This document shows positions 15,704-23,512 of a stretch of 39,237 nucleotides of DNA, piece after piece. Within the stretch, counting starts at the first letter, position 1; each line of letters starts with the position of its first letter. Both the position numbers and the translations under genes were made by a program. The stretch spans positions 1-39,237 of the forward strand of contig JANQQD010000019.1 of the NCBI GenBank assembly GCA_028285185.1, in the 5' to 3' direction. Under the pieces are notes generated by a model. The model did not search any database and was not told the origin of the DNA. It saw only the letters and a list, made by a program, of their open reading frames with translations. This stretch comes from Anaerolineae bacterium. Its GTDB lineage: Bacteria > Pseudomonadota > Alphaproteobacteria > DSM-16000 > Inquilinaceae.

Positions 15704-16888
15704 TCAGAAGTCGGACTGCCTTACGGCCTGGCCGTCGTACCCGTAGATCGAGCTCGAGATCTCGATGAAGTTGAACGGGATCTCCAGGCCGATTTCGCGC
15801 GCCCGCAGAAAGTTGATCGCGATGTCGGGGGGCGAGACGATGCCGACGGGAAGATCGCCGACGACAGCGGTGCCTTCCAGTACGTTGACCCCGTAGACCG
15901 CGGCCAGATGCGCGTTGCTCTCGAAGCTGATCCCGATGGACATCAGCGCGCTGTTGTGGCCCCCCATGACGTTCTCGGGCACGACGCTGAGGACGGGCAC
16001 GCGGTCGGCAAAGGCGTTGATTGTCGCGATCTCATTGAAGACGGAGGTGCTGCCGGTGATCCAGAAGACGCTGCGCTCCAACAGCGGATCTGCCCGCCGC
16101 ATGTTCGCGACCGCGGTTGCCACCAGGTCCTGCAACTCTCTCTGCGCCTCGCTGGGATCCTGAAGCGAGACCATAATCACGTTGAGCGCGCGCTCGCGGG
16201 CGAGGGCGGCCATCGGCTGCGCCTGTGTTTCGACCGCGCTCACATTCGTGCTGTCGACCAGAATGGCGATGTTCTTCAGGTCGGGCATGAAGTCGGTCAG
16301 ATAGGCGAGCTGAACTTCCACGGGCATGTTCAGCGAGGTGAACGCGAAGTTCGTCCCGGTACCCTGGTCGTAGCGCGCGACCTGGCCGAGCATGACAGGG
16401 TCCTTCGAGCACACCGACACAACCGGCAACTCGCCGCCGTTGTAATTCTCCCAAAGGAACGCAGTCGACTGTGAGCCCATGGAGAAGATCAGCTCGTAAT
16501 CGCCTTCGTCGGCCAGCTGGATCGCCAATTCGCCGCGATCCGCATCCGACTGGAAGTTATAGACCGTCAGCTGGGCGTTGATGTTGCGCTCGTGCAGAAC
16601 AGTCAGAATCTTCGACATCGCCGTGTCATAGGCTGACGACGCCTTCGGATAGAGGACGAAGATGTGCCTGACCGGACCTTCACCGTCGACCCGTGTCACG
16701 TGCACCTGGCGCGGATCTCCCTGGACCTCACTTAGCTCCCACTGCTCCGCAATATCCGGATCAATGAGGAACCATGTCGAATAACCTGCACCATCGGCCG
16801 CGGCTTGCTGACCGACGGCAGCACCGAACAGCGCTGCCATCGCCACTGCGATAGCTCCGCGTCTGAGCGATCTGATCGAAGTAATCAT
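15704..16888 (-). CDS. ABC_sub_bind-type periplasmic substrate-binding protein
   Basis: Predicted secreted binding protein of the TrpX/ABC_sub_bind family, whose known members bind amino acids or similar small ligands. The 394-residue protein has a Sec signal peptide (Arg-rich start, hydrophobic AIAVAMAALFGAAV, cleavage near QAAA-DG) and no lipobox Cys. Family features are NMPVEVQLAYLTDFMPDLKNIAIL, the VPVLSVVPENVMGG segment and the end DIAINFLRAREIGLEIPF. ATG 16888 overlaps the MFS gene stop by four bases; an open frame upstream lies inside that gene. No ABC permease or ATPase is nearby, which suggests it works with the sensor-MFS protein. Confidence 0.85.
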   Translation of the reverse strand: MITSIRSLRRGAIAVAMAALFGAAVGQQAAADGAGYSTWFLIDPDIAEQWELSEVQGDPRQVHVTRVDGEGPVRHIFVLYPKASSAYDTAMSKILTVLHERNINAQLTVYNFQSDADRGELAIQLADEGDYELIFSMGSQSTAFLWENYNGGELPVVSVCSKDPVMLGQVARYDQGTGTNFAFTSLNMPVEVQLAYLTDFMPDLKNIAILVDSTNVSAVETQAQPMAALARERALNVIMVSLQDPSEAQRELQDLVATAVANMRRADPLLERSVFWITGSTSVFNEIATINAFADRVPVLSVVPENVMGGHNSALMSIGISFESNAHLAAVYGVNVLEGTAVVGDLPVGIVSPPDIAINFLRAREIGLEIPFNFIEISSSIYGYDGQAVRQSDF

Positions 16889-19329
16889 CGGACCCTCTCC
16901 TCCTGGCCTCCGAAAGGCGCCAAAGGTTTTACACTGATAGCAAACAAAAGACCCATCACTGCTACGGCAACGCCAAGTTGTCCGATGATGGTCGGGTTTT
17001 GGCCAAAGACAGCGAATAGCTGTCCGACCAATAAAGGACCGCATACATGACCAATGCGCTCAAGGAAGCGGTAGGACGCTGACGTGGGCGCTTCCCCAAT
17101 CTGATTGGAGAGCTCAGAGTTTACGACATGAGTGACGACCGGTGCGTTGATGAAGCCATGTCCAATACCGACCATGACCACGCCGACGATAAGCATGATT
17201 GTCGGCAGTGTTGAGCTTGCTGGGAGTGCCAGGACTGCAGTTACACCTGTCAGCCCAATGATCGTCATGCCCAATCCGCTGAGGAGCGATCCGTCGACAA
17301 GGACGAACGCGGCAATGCCGGTATGGTCCGTGTGGCGCGATGCGTAGGCGTTGGTGACGACGACCGCCAACGCGTAGATCATCAAGACTTGGCCAATATC
17401 TTCCTGCCGATAGCCGGCGGACTGCATCAGCAGCGGGAGCGAGAAGATGACAACGCCGGTCAGAACCGCCTTTGCCGGGATGCCGATCAGGAGAATGGCC
17501 TTCAGGAATTCCAGATTGCGCAGCACATTGGCCAGATCGGTGGCTATCGAGCGGAAGCTGCCAAGGGCGGTCATGGCGGAGTTGACCCGCTGGCTTGACT
17601 TGACTGCCGGCACCGCTGCAAGCGTGTAGATCATCATCACGAAAGCGAGGCTGCCGGACAGGATGAAGACGCCCTGTGTGCCGAGCTGCGAGACCAGCAG
17701 CGAGCCGATCGCCATTCCCGAGATCATGCCTCCCTGGAAGCCGTAGACGATGATGGCCGCGCCTCGCGTCCGCCGCTCCGGCCCAGTGGTCGCAAGGATG
17801 TACGACTGCACACCGATGAACAGAAGGCCCTGGCCGACGCCCGACAGCGTCCGCGCCAGCATCACGGTCCAGAATCCCGGCAGCAGAGTGAGAACGACCA
17901 TGCCGAGACATGCGAGTGCGAGCCCGGCATAGATCGGCCCGCGTGCACCCCTGCGCTGTGCGAAGAAGCCGGCGGGAACCAGGGTGACGGCGAAGGCGAT
18001 GAAGTAGCTCGTAAAGACCAAAGACGCAGCGCCATCCGCAAAGCCCGCGTTCTCTGCGGTGCGATGGATGAACTGTGGCAGGAATGCGTAGGTCAGATGT
18101 TCGGCGAGCACGGCGATGAAGAACACCGGCTTGACAAGCAAGAGAGCGCGTTCGTTGGCGGTTGATGAATCTTGTGCCTGTGTGACGTTGGGCGGCTTGT
18201 CGGACGCAGTCTGGCCTTTCCTGACCTGAATCGTGCCGGCAAGTTGCAAGAAGATTCCGGCCATGAAGGCCGATGCCAGGAACAGCGCGGCGAAGTTCTT
18301 GACGCTGCGTGCCGTCTGGCGAACGACGATGTCCTGTGGGACGGCGACGGCAACGCGAACTGCGCGTCCGGCGGACCTGCCCAGGTCGACCACATATTCG
18401 AACGTCCCGGGATCAGTCGTCCACGGCCGACCGATGGCGTCGCGGTTCGTGTGAATGCGGATCACGTCGTCGACCACGAGTCCGGCCGAATGGATATCTG
18501 GGTTCAGCCGCTGATAATCCGAGAAGACCCGCTCCAGGCCTTCGATCTCCATGATGTTCAGGCCGAGATTGAGAATGCTGGCCACTCTCTGGCTCAAGGA
18601 ATCGGCGAGGCCTTGCGTCTTTGCCTGGGCGCCGCCGGAGTAGAGCGACACCAGCGTCGCAATCACGATTCCCGATATGGCCGTGAAGATGACGCCATAG
18701 ACGACTTGCAGCCAGCGTCGCTGCTGGCCAGCCTGCAGTTGCGGTGCCGTGAAGCCTACAAGAACGCCAAAGCCCACGGCCGCAATTGCCGAGATGATGA
18801 GCACCGGCGTGAAGCTGCTCAACACCCGATCGTCGACGACCGAAAGCGGCATTCGGATAGCCAAGCTGCCAACTCGCTCAAAACGGTTCCTGAGCGGCAG
18901 AATGACCTGAAGCGTCGTGTCGTCCTTGCGGATCTCGAAGATGTCGCCATTTCCGAACTCGCCGAAGTTCGGCTCTTCCGGCGGTGCCGCGAGGGGTGTC
19001 GCCTCCGCCTCATCGGTTACGAATATCGGGTTGCCGACCCGATCAAACGCAACAATCGATGCGATCGTCTCGTCGGAAGCCAGGATGGGTTCAGCCTTGG
19101 TGCGGAAGCCCACGAACTGTTCCAAAGGAAGGCCGGGCCGCAGGAATTGCTCGATCGTCGTCTGCAGCAGCCGACCTTGTGCAGCGAGCTTCTCCGTTTG
19201 GAAATGCGTGAACGTTCGTGTCGCTTCCCCGAACCCAACGTAGATCAGAAGCAGTAGCGACAAAGCCGTAACGACGGCCATCGTTATGCCGTTCGTAGTA
19301 GCCCCGACTGGGTCGGCTTTCTGCCTCAT
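16885..19329 (-). CDS. Two-sensor-module/MFS transporter fusion protein
   Basis: An 814-residue inner-membrane protein with unusual architecture. Residues 16-34 form a first membrane helix, 38-172 an extracytoplasmic Cache-like sensor domain, 174-194 and 207-230 two further helices, 231-342 a second extracytoplasmic sensor domain, and 346-366 a fourth helix. After a polar linker, residues about 397-806 form a 12-span Major Facilitator domain (for example the loop GPERRTRGAAIIVYG). No kinase, HAMP, GGDEF or methyl-accepting domain is present, so sensing seems linked directly to transport. It lies between an ATP-grasp gene and a binding-protein gene, overlapping the latter by four bases. The substrate and direction of transport are unknown. 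Confidence 0.85.
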   Translation of the reverse strand: MRQKADPVGATTNGITMAVVTALSLLLLIYVGFGEATRTFTHFQTEKLAAQGRLLQTTIEQFLRPGLPLEQFVGFRTKAEPILASDETIASIVAFDRVGNPIFVTDEAEATPLAAPPEEPNFGEFGNGDIFEIRKDDTTLQVILPLRNRFERVGSLAIRMPLSVVDDRVLSSFTPVLIISAIAAVGFGVLVGFTAPQLQAGQQRRWLQVVYGVIFTAISGIVIATLVSLYSGGAQAKTQGLADSLSQRVASILNLGLNIMEIEGLERVFSDYQRLNPDIHSAGLVVDDVIRIHTNRDAIGRPWTTDPGTFEYVVDLGRSAGRAVRVAVAVPQDIVVRQTARSVKNFAALFLASAFMAGIFLQLAGTIQVRKGQTASDKPPNVTQAQDSSTANERALLLVKPVFFIAVLAEHLTYAFLPQFIHRTAENAGFADGAASLVFTSYFIAFAVTLVPAGFFAQRRGARGPIYAGLALACLGMVVLTLLPGFWTVMLARTLSGVGQGLLFIGVQSYILATTGPERRTRGAAIIVYGFQGGMISGMAIGSLLVSQLGTQGVFILSGSLAFVMMIYTLAAVPAVKSSQRVNSAMTALGSFRSIATDLANVLRNLEFLKAILLIGIPAKAVLTGVVIFSLPLLMQSAGYRQEDIGQVLMIYALAVVVTNAYASRHTDHTGIAAFVLVDGSLLSGLGMTIIGLTGVTAVLALPASSTLPTIMLIVGVVMVGIGHGFINAPVVTHVVNSELSNQIGEAPTSASYRFLERIGHVCGPLLVGQLFAVFGQNPTIIGQLGVAVAVMGLLFAISVKPLAPFGGQEERVR

Positions 19330-19366
19330 GATCTGCGTCCTAGCTTTCCATGCGCCGCCCTATCCA

Positions 19367-20599
19367 CTACGGCTGGATCAGGGTGTGTAGATGGTCAGGT
19401 GCGCCACGTCGTTGGCTGAATAGAAGGTCGATCCGGTCGGCGATGAGCGAGAGGATCAGGTCGTCGTAGTCCATGCCGCACCGCTCCAGGCCGACACTGA
19501 CGATGCTGGTCTTGTTCCCCTCGGGCCGCTTCAGATCGGGTTTCGGGTTCGCCTCAAGAATATGGATCTCGCCGTTGTCGCACATGCGAAGGTCGAGGCG
19601 GATCAGTGTCTCGAGACCCAGCTCCGAGAAGACGGTCATGGCGATCTTCTCAAGCCGGGAGATGACTTCGCCGTCCGTGTCGAGGGAGAGCAGACGCATG
19701 CGATCGGTTGAAATCGGTCGCACGTCCATCGAGGTGAAGATGCGCTCCTCATCGCCGAGAACACGCTCCACCGGTGAGAAGATGAACGGCGCTGAACCAA
19801 GCGACAGTGACCGGCTCTGAGCCGTCACCGAACCGGCGATCGCGATGCAGAACTCGCGGCCCGGCAAGAAGTCTTCGATCATCACGTGGTTCTGCGTGGC
19901 GTCGAATACCTCTTGCAGGCAATCGGCCAAGTCCACCGCCTCGTCGATCACATGGACATGGAGAGATGCCCGCCCGGATACCGGCTTGACGACAAATGGG
20001 CCGGCATGGCCACGAAATGCCCGCTGGAAACCGGGGTGGCTCGCCGGATCAAAGCGGCCTTGCGTGGGATGCCAGGTCGTGAAGGCGGCCGTGTTCAGGC
20101 CGAGTTTCGTGACTTCAAGCTTGAACACCGGTTTGTTGTCGAGAATGCTCGATATGAGTGGGTTATGCCCAACATAGGGCACGCCCAAAAGTTCGAGCAT
20201 TGATGGGGCATGGGCTACGGGGTTGAAGCCTTGGACGCCGCCCGAGTTCAGCCAGGCAAAGTGGATTTGCCGTGCCTGCATCTCCTCTGAAAGATGCATA
20301 TTCTCTGCCAGAAGGTGGACAGACCGGAAGCCCAGTGCCCGGAGCGAGTCGGCGATCTGTTCCGCAACCGCCTGATAGCTCTTCCAAGGGCGTGTATTCG
20401 GAATGCGGTACATGACCGCGCCCGGCTCTTCTTTATCGCCACCATGGATGACAGCGATGTTCATCCGTTCTTTCAAGGCGGCGATCTGAGTCTCGAGCTT
20501 ATCGACCCGGCTCAGTCGCCTTGGCGGCCTGTCTCCGGCAATGTCACGGAGAACCGGAAAGTCTCCACTGCCGGGAGGCATATCGAGCAGGGCATCCAT
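19367..20599 (-). CDS. D-Ala-D-Ala-ligase-like ATP-grasp enzyme
   Basis: Predicted carboxylate-amine ligase of the D-alanine-D-alanine ligase superfamily, 410 residues from ATG 20599. The order of motifs matches the fold: HGGDKEEPG (52-60), NSGG (118-121), GVPYVGHNPLISSILDNK (139-156), VVKPVSGRAS, EDFLPGREF, IRLDLR (333-338) and the metal-binding EANPKPD (349-355). Several differ from true Ddl (no GEDG, no EGSS loop, no NTLPG), so the substrate is probably not two D-alanines. A later start at MNIAVIHGG is possible. It is the first gene of a leftward operon with the sensor-MFS and binding-protein genes; a peptide-like product is inferred. Confidence 0.82.
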   Translation of the reverse strand: MDALLDMPPGSGDFPVLRDIAGDRPPRRLSRVDKLETQIAALKERMNIAVIHGGDKEEPGAVMYRIPNTRPWKSYQAVAEQIADSLRALGFRSVHLLAENMHLSEEMQARQIHFAWLNSGGVQGFNPVAHAPSMLELLGVPYVGHNPLISSILDNKPVFKLEVTKLGLNTAAFTTWHPTQGRFDPASHPGFQRAFRGHAGPFVVKPVSGRASLHVHVIDEAVDLADCLQEVFDATQNHVMIEDFLPGREFCIAIAGSVTAQSRSLSLGSAPFIFSPVERVLGDEERIFTSMDVRPISTDRMRLLSLDTDGEVISRLEKIAMTVFSELGLETLIRLDLRMCDNGEIHILEANPKPDLKRPEGNKTSIVSVGLERCGMDYDDLILSLIADRIDLLFSQRRGAPDHLHTLIQP

Positions 20600-20722
20600 G
20601 TGACACTCAATCTTATGTTGGTCGGGGTAGCCGCAGAGGACGGTTGGCGGCGAGCAACATGACCGTAAAGCGTCAACTCTTAAATTTCGATAAATCAACC
20701 GAGAGCTTGCTTCGGCTGTGAA

Positions 20723-20752
20723 GCGTTTATTAACGCAATCTGCCTACGTCAA
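20723..20752 (-). promoter_or_regulatory. Candidate promoter and operator for the ATP-grasp operon
   Basis: Read leftward, TTGACG (complement of 20747-20752) and TAAACG (complement of 20724-20729) are 17 bases apart, a fair -35/-10 pair about 125 bases before the ATP-grasp start. An inverted repeat GCGTT-TATT-AACGC (20723-20736) overlaps the -10 box and could be an operator. The divergent histidine kinase gene starts at 20818, so the 218-base gap probably controls both. Confidence 0.35.
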
Positions 20753-20817
20753 AGAGAACTAACACGCGTTAACCCATATAAAGCTGCACCCTTCCTTCAA
20801 TACAATGTTAAGGACTC

Positions 20818-23016
20818 ATGATCATTCTGGCTGCACACGTTGCCCTGCATCACTGGGGATCCCAAAACATGGAAATCGCAGCATCTGCCGGCGCAGCGTC
20901 GGCATCCGGCGTCACGGCGGTGGATGTCGACGACGACCCTTGCGAAGCCGACGCCTTCGACGAAGACCTTTGCGGAGCCGACGCGGAGGACGGGAAGGGC
21001 GCAGACTGGCCGCCGCTTGCGGTTGGCATGTGGTCGCAGCTGTTGCGATGCCAGAGCCAAGTGCTTCATCGTATCACCCGCCGGTCATCGGCACGCCGCA
21101 CGCTCGCCCCGATATTCGAACTGGCGCGCGAATGCTTAAGCTGCATCGCTGTCGGCGCTGAACTCAAGAGCGATCGATCACAGCTTGTGCACCATCTCTC
21201 CCAGGACGATGTTCCGGCCGAGGTGTTGCGGCACGGAAAGTTCCGCGTTGTAGGCGAGGGCTGCAGCGTCGGTGCTCTGTCAATTTCAGCAAGCCATATG
21301 CTGATCGTTGCCGATCTGGACGACAACCCAGGCGTCATCGGTCCCGAGTTGCAGGACCTGCTGCTTGCGCAGGGCGTTAGGGCAGCCTGGTCCGTGCCGG
21401 TCGTCGATGAAGCTGGAAGCGCACTTGGCGCCTTGACGCTGTATTTCGACAAGCCGGCGCCAGCGACCGCAGAGAACCTGCAACTGCTGGAGTGGTTGGC
21501 CGACCTCACCTACCATGTCGTCGTCTACAGTCACACCCGGGAAGCAAAGAGGGTCTCAGACGAGCGGTTTGCCGTACTGGTCGACAGCATCCCGGGCGTC
21601 GTCTACCAGCGCATTGTCACGCCGGACGGACAGATCCGCTATACCTATATCAGCAATGGAGCAGAGGATCTCTTCGGCGTCCCACCGCACGAGATCCTGG
21701 CCGATCCGAACGCACTGTTCGACTGCCATGGTGAGGGGTATCGAGAGGATTTCCGGGAGCGCTTGATCAAGGCATCGCGTGACCTCAAGATCTGGGACGT
21801 GGAAGCAACGATCGTCAAGCGGAATGGCGAACGGAAGTACACTCACGCGATTGCCAAACCGCTCGAGCAGGCCGACGGGACCGTTGTCTGGAACGGCGTG
21901 ATCCTTGACGCAACCCGAATCAAGGAAGCCGAAATGCGCGCCGCTGCAGCGGAAATGCAGACGCGCGAAGCGATCGTAGAGAACCTCAATCACGGCTTGG
22001 TTCTCTTCGACGCCAACGGCTACCTTGTCATCGCGAACTCCCAGCTCAGGAGCTACTATCCCGAACTCACGGACGTCGCCGTGCCAGGGACGACTCTCGA
22101 CGCATTCCTGAATGAAGAGCGTGAGCGCGATCTCGTCGGCGACGGCGAAGAGATTGTCCACGAAGATGACGACGAGACCATTGGGCGGTCAGAGGAGCGG
22201 CAGCTGCGGAACGGCAACTGGCTTTTCGTTCAACAACACCAGGCTGCCGGTGGCGAGACGGTGATCCTTTACACCGAGATCACGAAGCTCAAAGAACGAG
22301 AGATGGACCTCGCCAAGTCGAATCGGGAGTTGCAGGATTTTGCGTCCATCGCGTCACACGACCTGCAAGAGCCACTCAGAAAGATCGAGGCTTTCGGGGA
22401 CCGCCTGCGGACACGTTGTGCCGATCAGCTCGGGGAACAGGGGCAATTCTATCTCGACCGGATGCAGAATGCCTCCGGACGCATGCGGACACTGATCAAC
22501 GACCTGCTGACATACTCGCGTGTCACGACGAAGGCGCGTCCGTTCGAGGAATGCAGTCTGGAGAAGATCATCAGTGAGGTTCTCGGCGATCTGCAGTTGC
22601 CGATTGAGGAAAGCGGGGCAACAGTCGAAATCGGCGAAATCCCGATAATCGAGGCTGACGGCCTGCAGATGCGTCAGCTATTTCAGAACCTGATCAGCAA
22701 CTCGCTGAAGTACCGCAAGAGCGACGTTCCGCCGCGCGTGGAAATCAGCGCGAACTTGCCCACCGACACACGCAGGGCGGTTTGCGAGATTCGCGTGGTC
22801 GACAATGGCGTCGGTTTCGAGATGACCTATGCCGAGCGGATCTTCGCCATCTTCCAACGCCTTCACAATCATCAAGAAATCAGTGGTACGGGCATCGGGT
22901 TGGCGACGTGCCGGAAGATCGTCGAAAGGCACCGGGGAACCATCCGCGCTGAGAGTGTGCCCGACGAAGGTTCGACGTTCATCGTCAGGCTCCCGACCTG
23001 CCATACCGAAAGCTGA
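20818..23016 (+). CDS. GAF-PAS-PAS sensor histidine kinase
   Basis: Cytoplasmic two-component kinase, 732 residues. An acidic, Cys-containing N-terminus (about 35-62) precedes a GAF domain (about 95-212), two PAS domains (about 248-368 and 385-490), a HisKA dimerisation domain with phospho-acceptor His514 in ASHDLQEPLRKI, and a HATPase domain with N-box QNLISNSLKY, G1 DNGVGF and G2 GTGIGLA. The overall plan is phytochrome-like but no PHY domain or obvious bilin Cys is seen. ATG 20818 follows AAGGA closely; ATG 20869 is an alternative. The response regulator 13 bases downstream is its likely partner. Confidence 0.9.
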   Translation: MIILAAHVALHHWGSQNMEIAASAGAASASGVTAVDVDDDPCEADAFDEDLCGADAEDGKGADWPPLAVGMWSQLLRCQSQVLHRITRRSSARRTLAPIFELARECLSCIAVGAELKSDRSQLVHHLSQDDVPAEVLRHGKFRVVGEGCSVGALSISASHMLIVADLDDNPGVIGPELQDLLLAQGVRAAWSVPVVDEAGSALGALTLYFDKPAPATAENLQLLEWLADLTYHVVVYSHTREAKRVSDERFAVLVDSIPGVVYQRIVTPDGQIRYTYISNGAEDLFGVPPHEILADPNALFDCHGEGYREDFRERLIKASRDLKIWDVEATIVKRNGERKYTHAIAKPLEQADGTVVWNGVILDATRIKEAEMRAAAAEMQTREAIVENLNHGLVLFDANGYLVIANSQLRSYYPELTDVAVPGTTLDAFLNEERERDLVGDGEEIVHEDDDETIGRSEERQLRNGNWLFVQQHQAAGGETVILYTEITKLKEREMDLAKSNRELQDFASIASHDLQEPLRKIEAFGDRLRTRCADQLGEQGQFYLDRMQNASGRMRTLINDLLTYSRVTTKARPFEECSLEKIISEVLGDLQLPIEESGATVEIGEIPIIEADGLQMRQLFQNLISNSLKYRKSDVPPRVEISANLPTDTRRAVCEIRVVDNGVGFEMTYAERIFAIFQRLHNHQEISGTGIGLATCRKIVERHRGTIRAESVPDEGSTFIVRLPTCHTES

Positions 23017-23029
23017 ATGAGGTCATGAA

Positions 23030-23491
23030 ATGAGCAGCGGAAAGCCGATCACAATCCTTGTCGTCGATGACGATCCCGACGACCGCATGCTTATTGAGGA
23101 TGCGTTCATTGAAAGCAAGCTGCAGAACGAGCGCCGCTACGTAAACGACGGCGTAGAGCTCATCGAGTACCTCCAGCATAAGGGGGAGTTCAGCGACCCG
23201 GAAAAAGCGCCGCGGCCTGGTGTCATTCTGCTGGATCTGAACATGCCACGGATGGATGGCCGCGAGGCGCTGGCAGCGATCAAGGCCGATCCGTACCACC
23301 GGCAGATTCCGGTCATCGTCCTGACGACGTCGAAGGCAGAGGAAGACATCCTTCGCAGCTATAACCTCGGGGTCAATTCCTTCATCTCCAAGCCGGTGAC
23401 GTTCGACGGCCTGGTGGACGTCGTCAATGTGCTCGGCAGCTACTGGCTTCAGATTGTCGAACTTCCGCGTTTTGAGATCATAGCGGCTTAG
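23030..23491 (+). CDS. Rcp1-like single-domain response regulator (copy 2)
   Basis: CheY-like receiver of 153 residues, phospho-acceptor Asp69 (ILLDLNMP), Thr99 and Lys121 (SKPV). It follows the GAF-PAS kinase by 13 bases with GAGGT as ribosome site, so kinase and regulator form a pair; Rcp1-type regulators take phosphate from phytochrome-class kinases. Very similar to the regulator at 14339-14785, indicating duplication or recombination. A REC-PAS kinase follows 21 bases later, likely in the same transcript, which allows a phosphorelay between them. Confidence 0.92.
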   Translation: MSSGKPITILVVDDDPDDRMLIEDAFIESKLQNERRYVNDGVELIEYLQHKGEFSDPEKAPRPGVILLDLNMPRMDGREALAAIKADPYHRQIPVIVLTTSKAEEDILRSYNLGVNSFISKPVTFDGLVDVVNVLGSYWLQIVELPRFEIIAA

Positions 23492-23512
23492 CTCGGGCGT
23501 AGGTCGGGAGAC

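Noticed and set aside
20818..23016. GAF-PAS kinase as a true bacteriophytochrome
   Set aside because: No PHY domain or bilin-binding Cys in the expected context; only the kinase core and the partner regulator resemble phytochrome systems.
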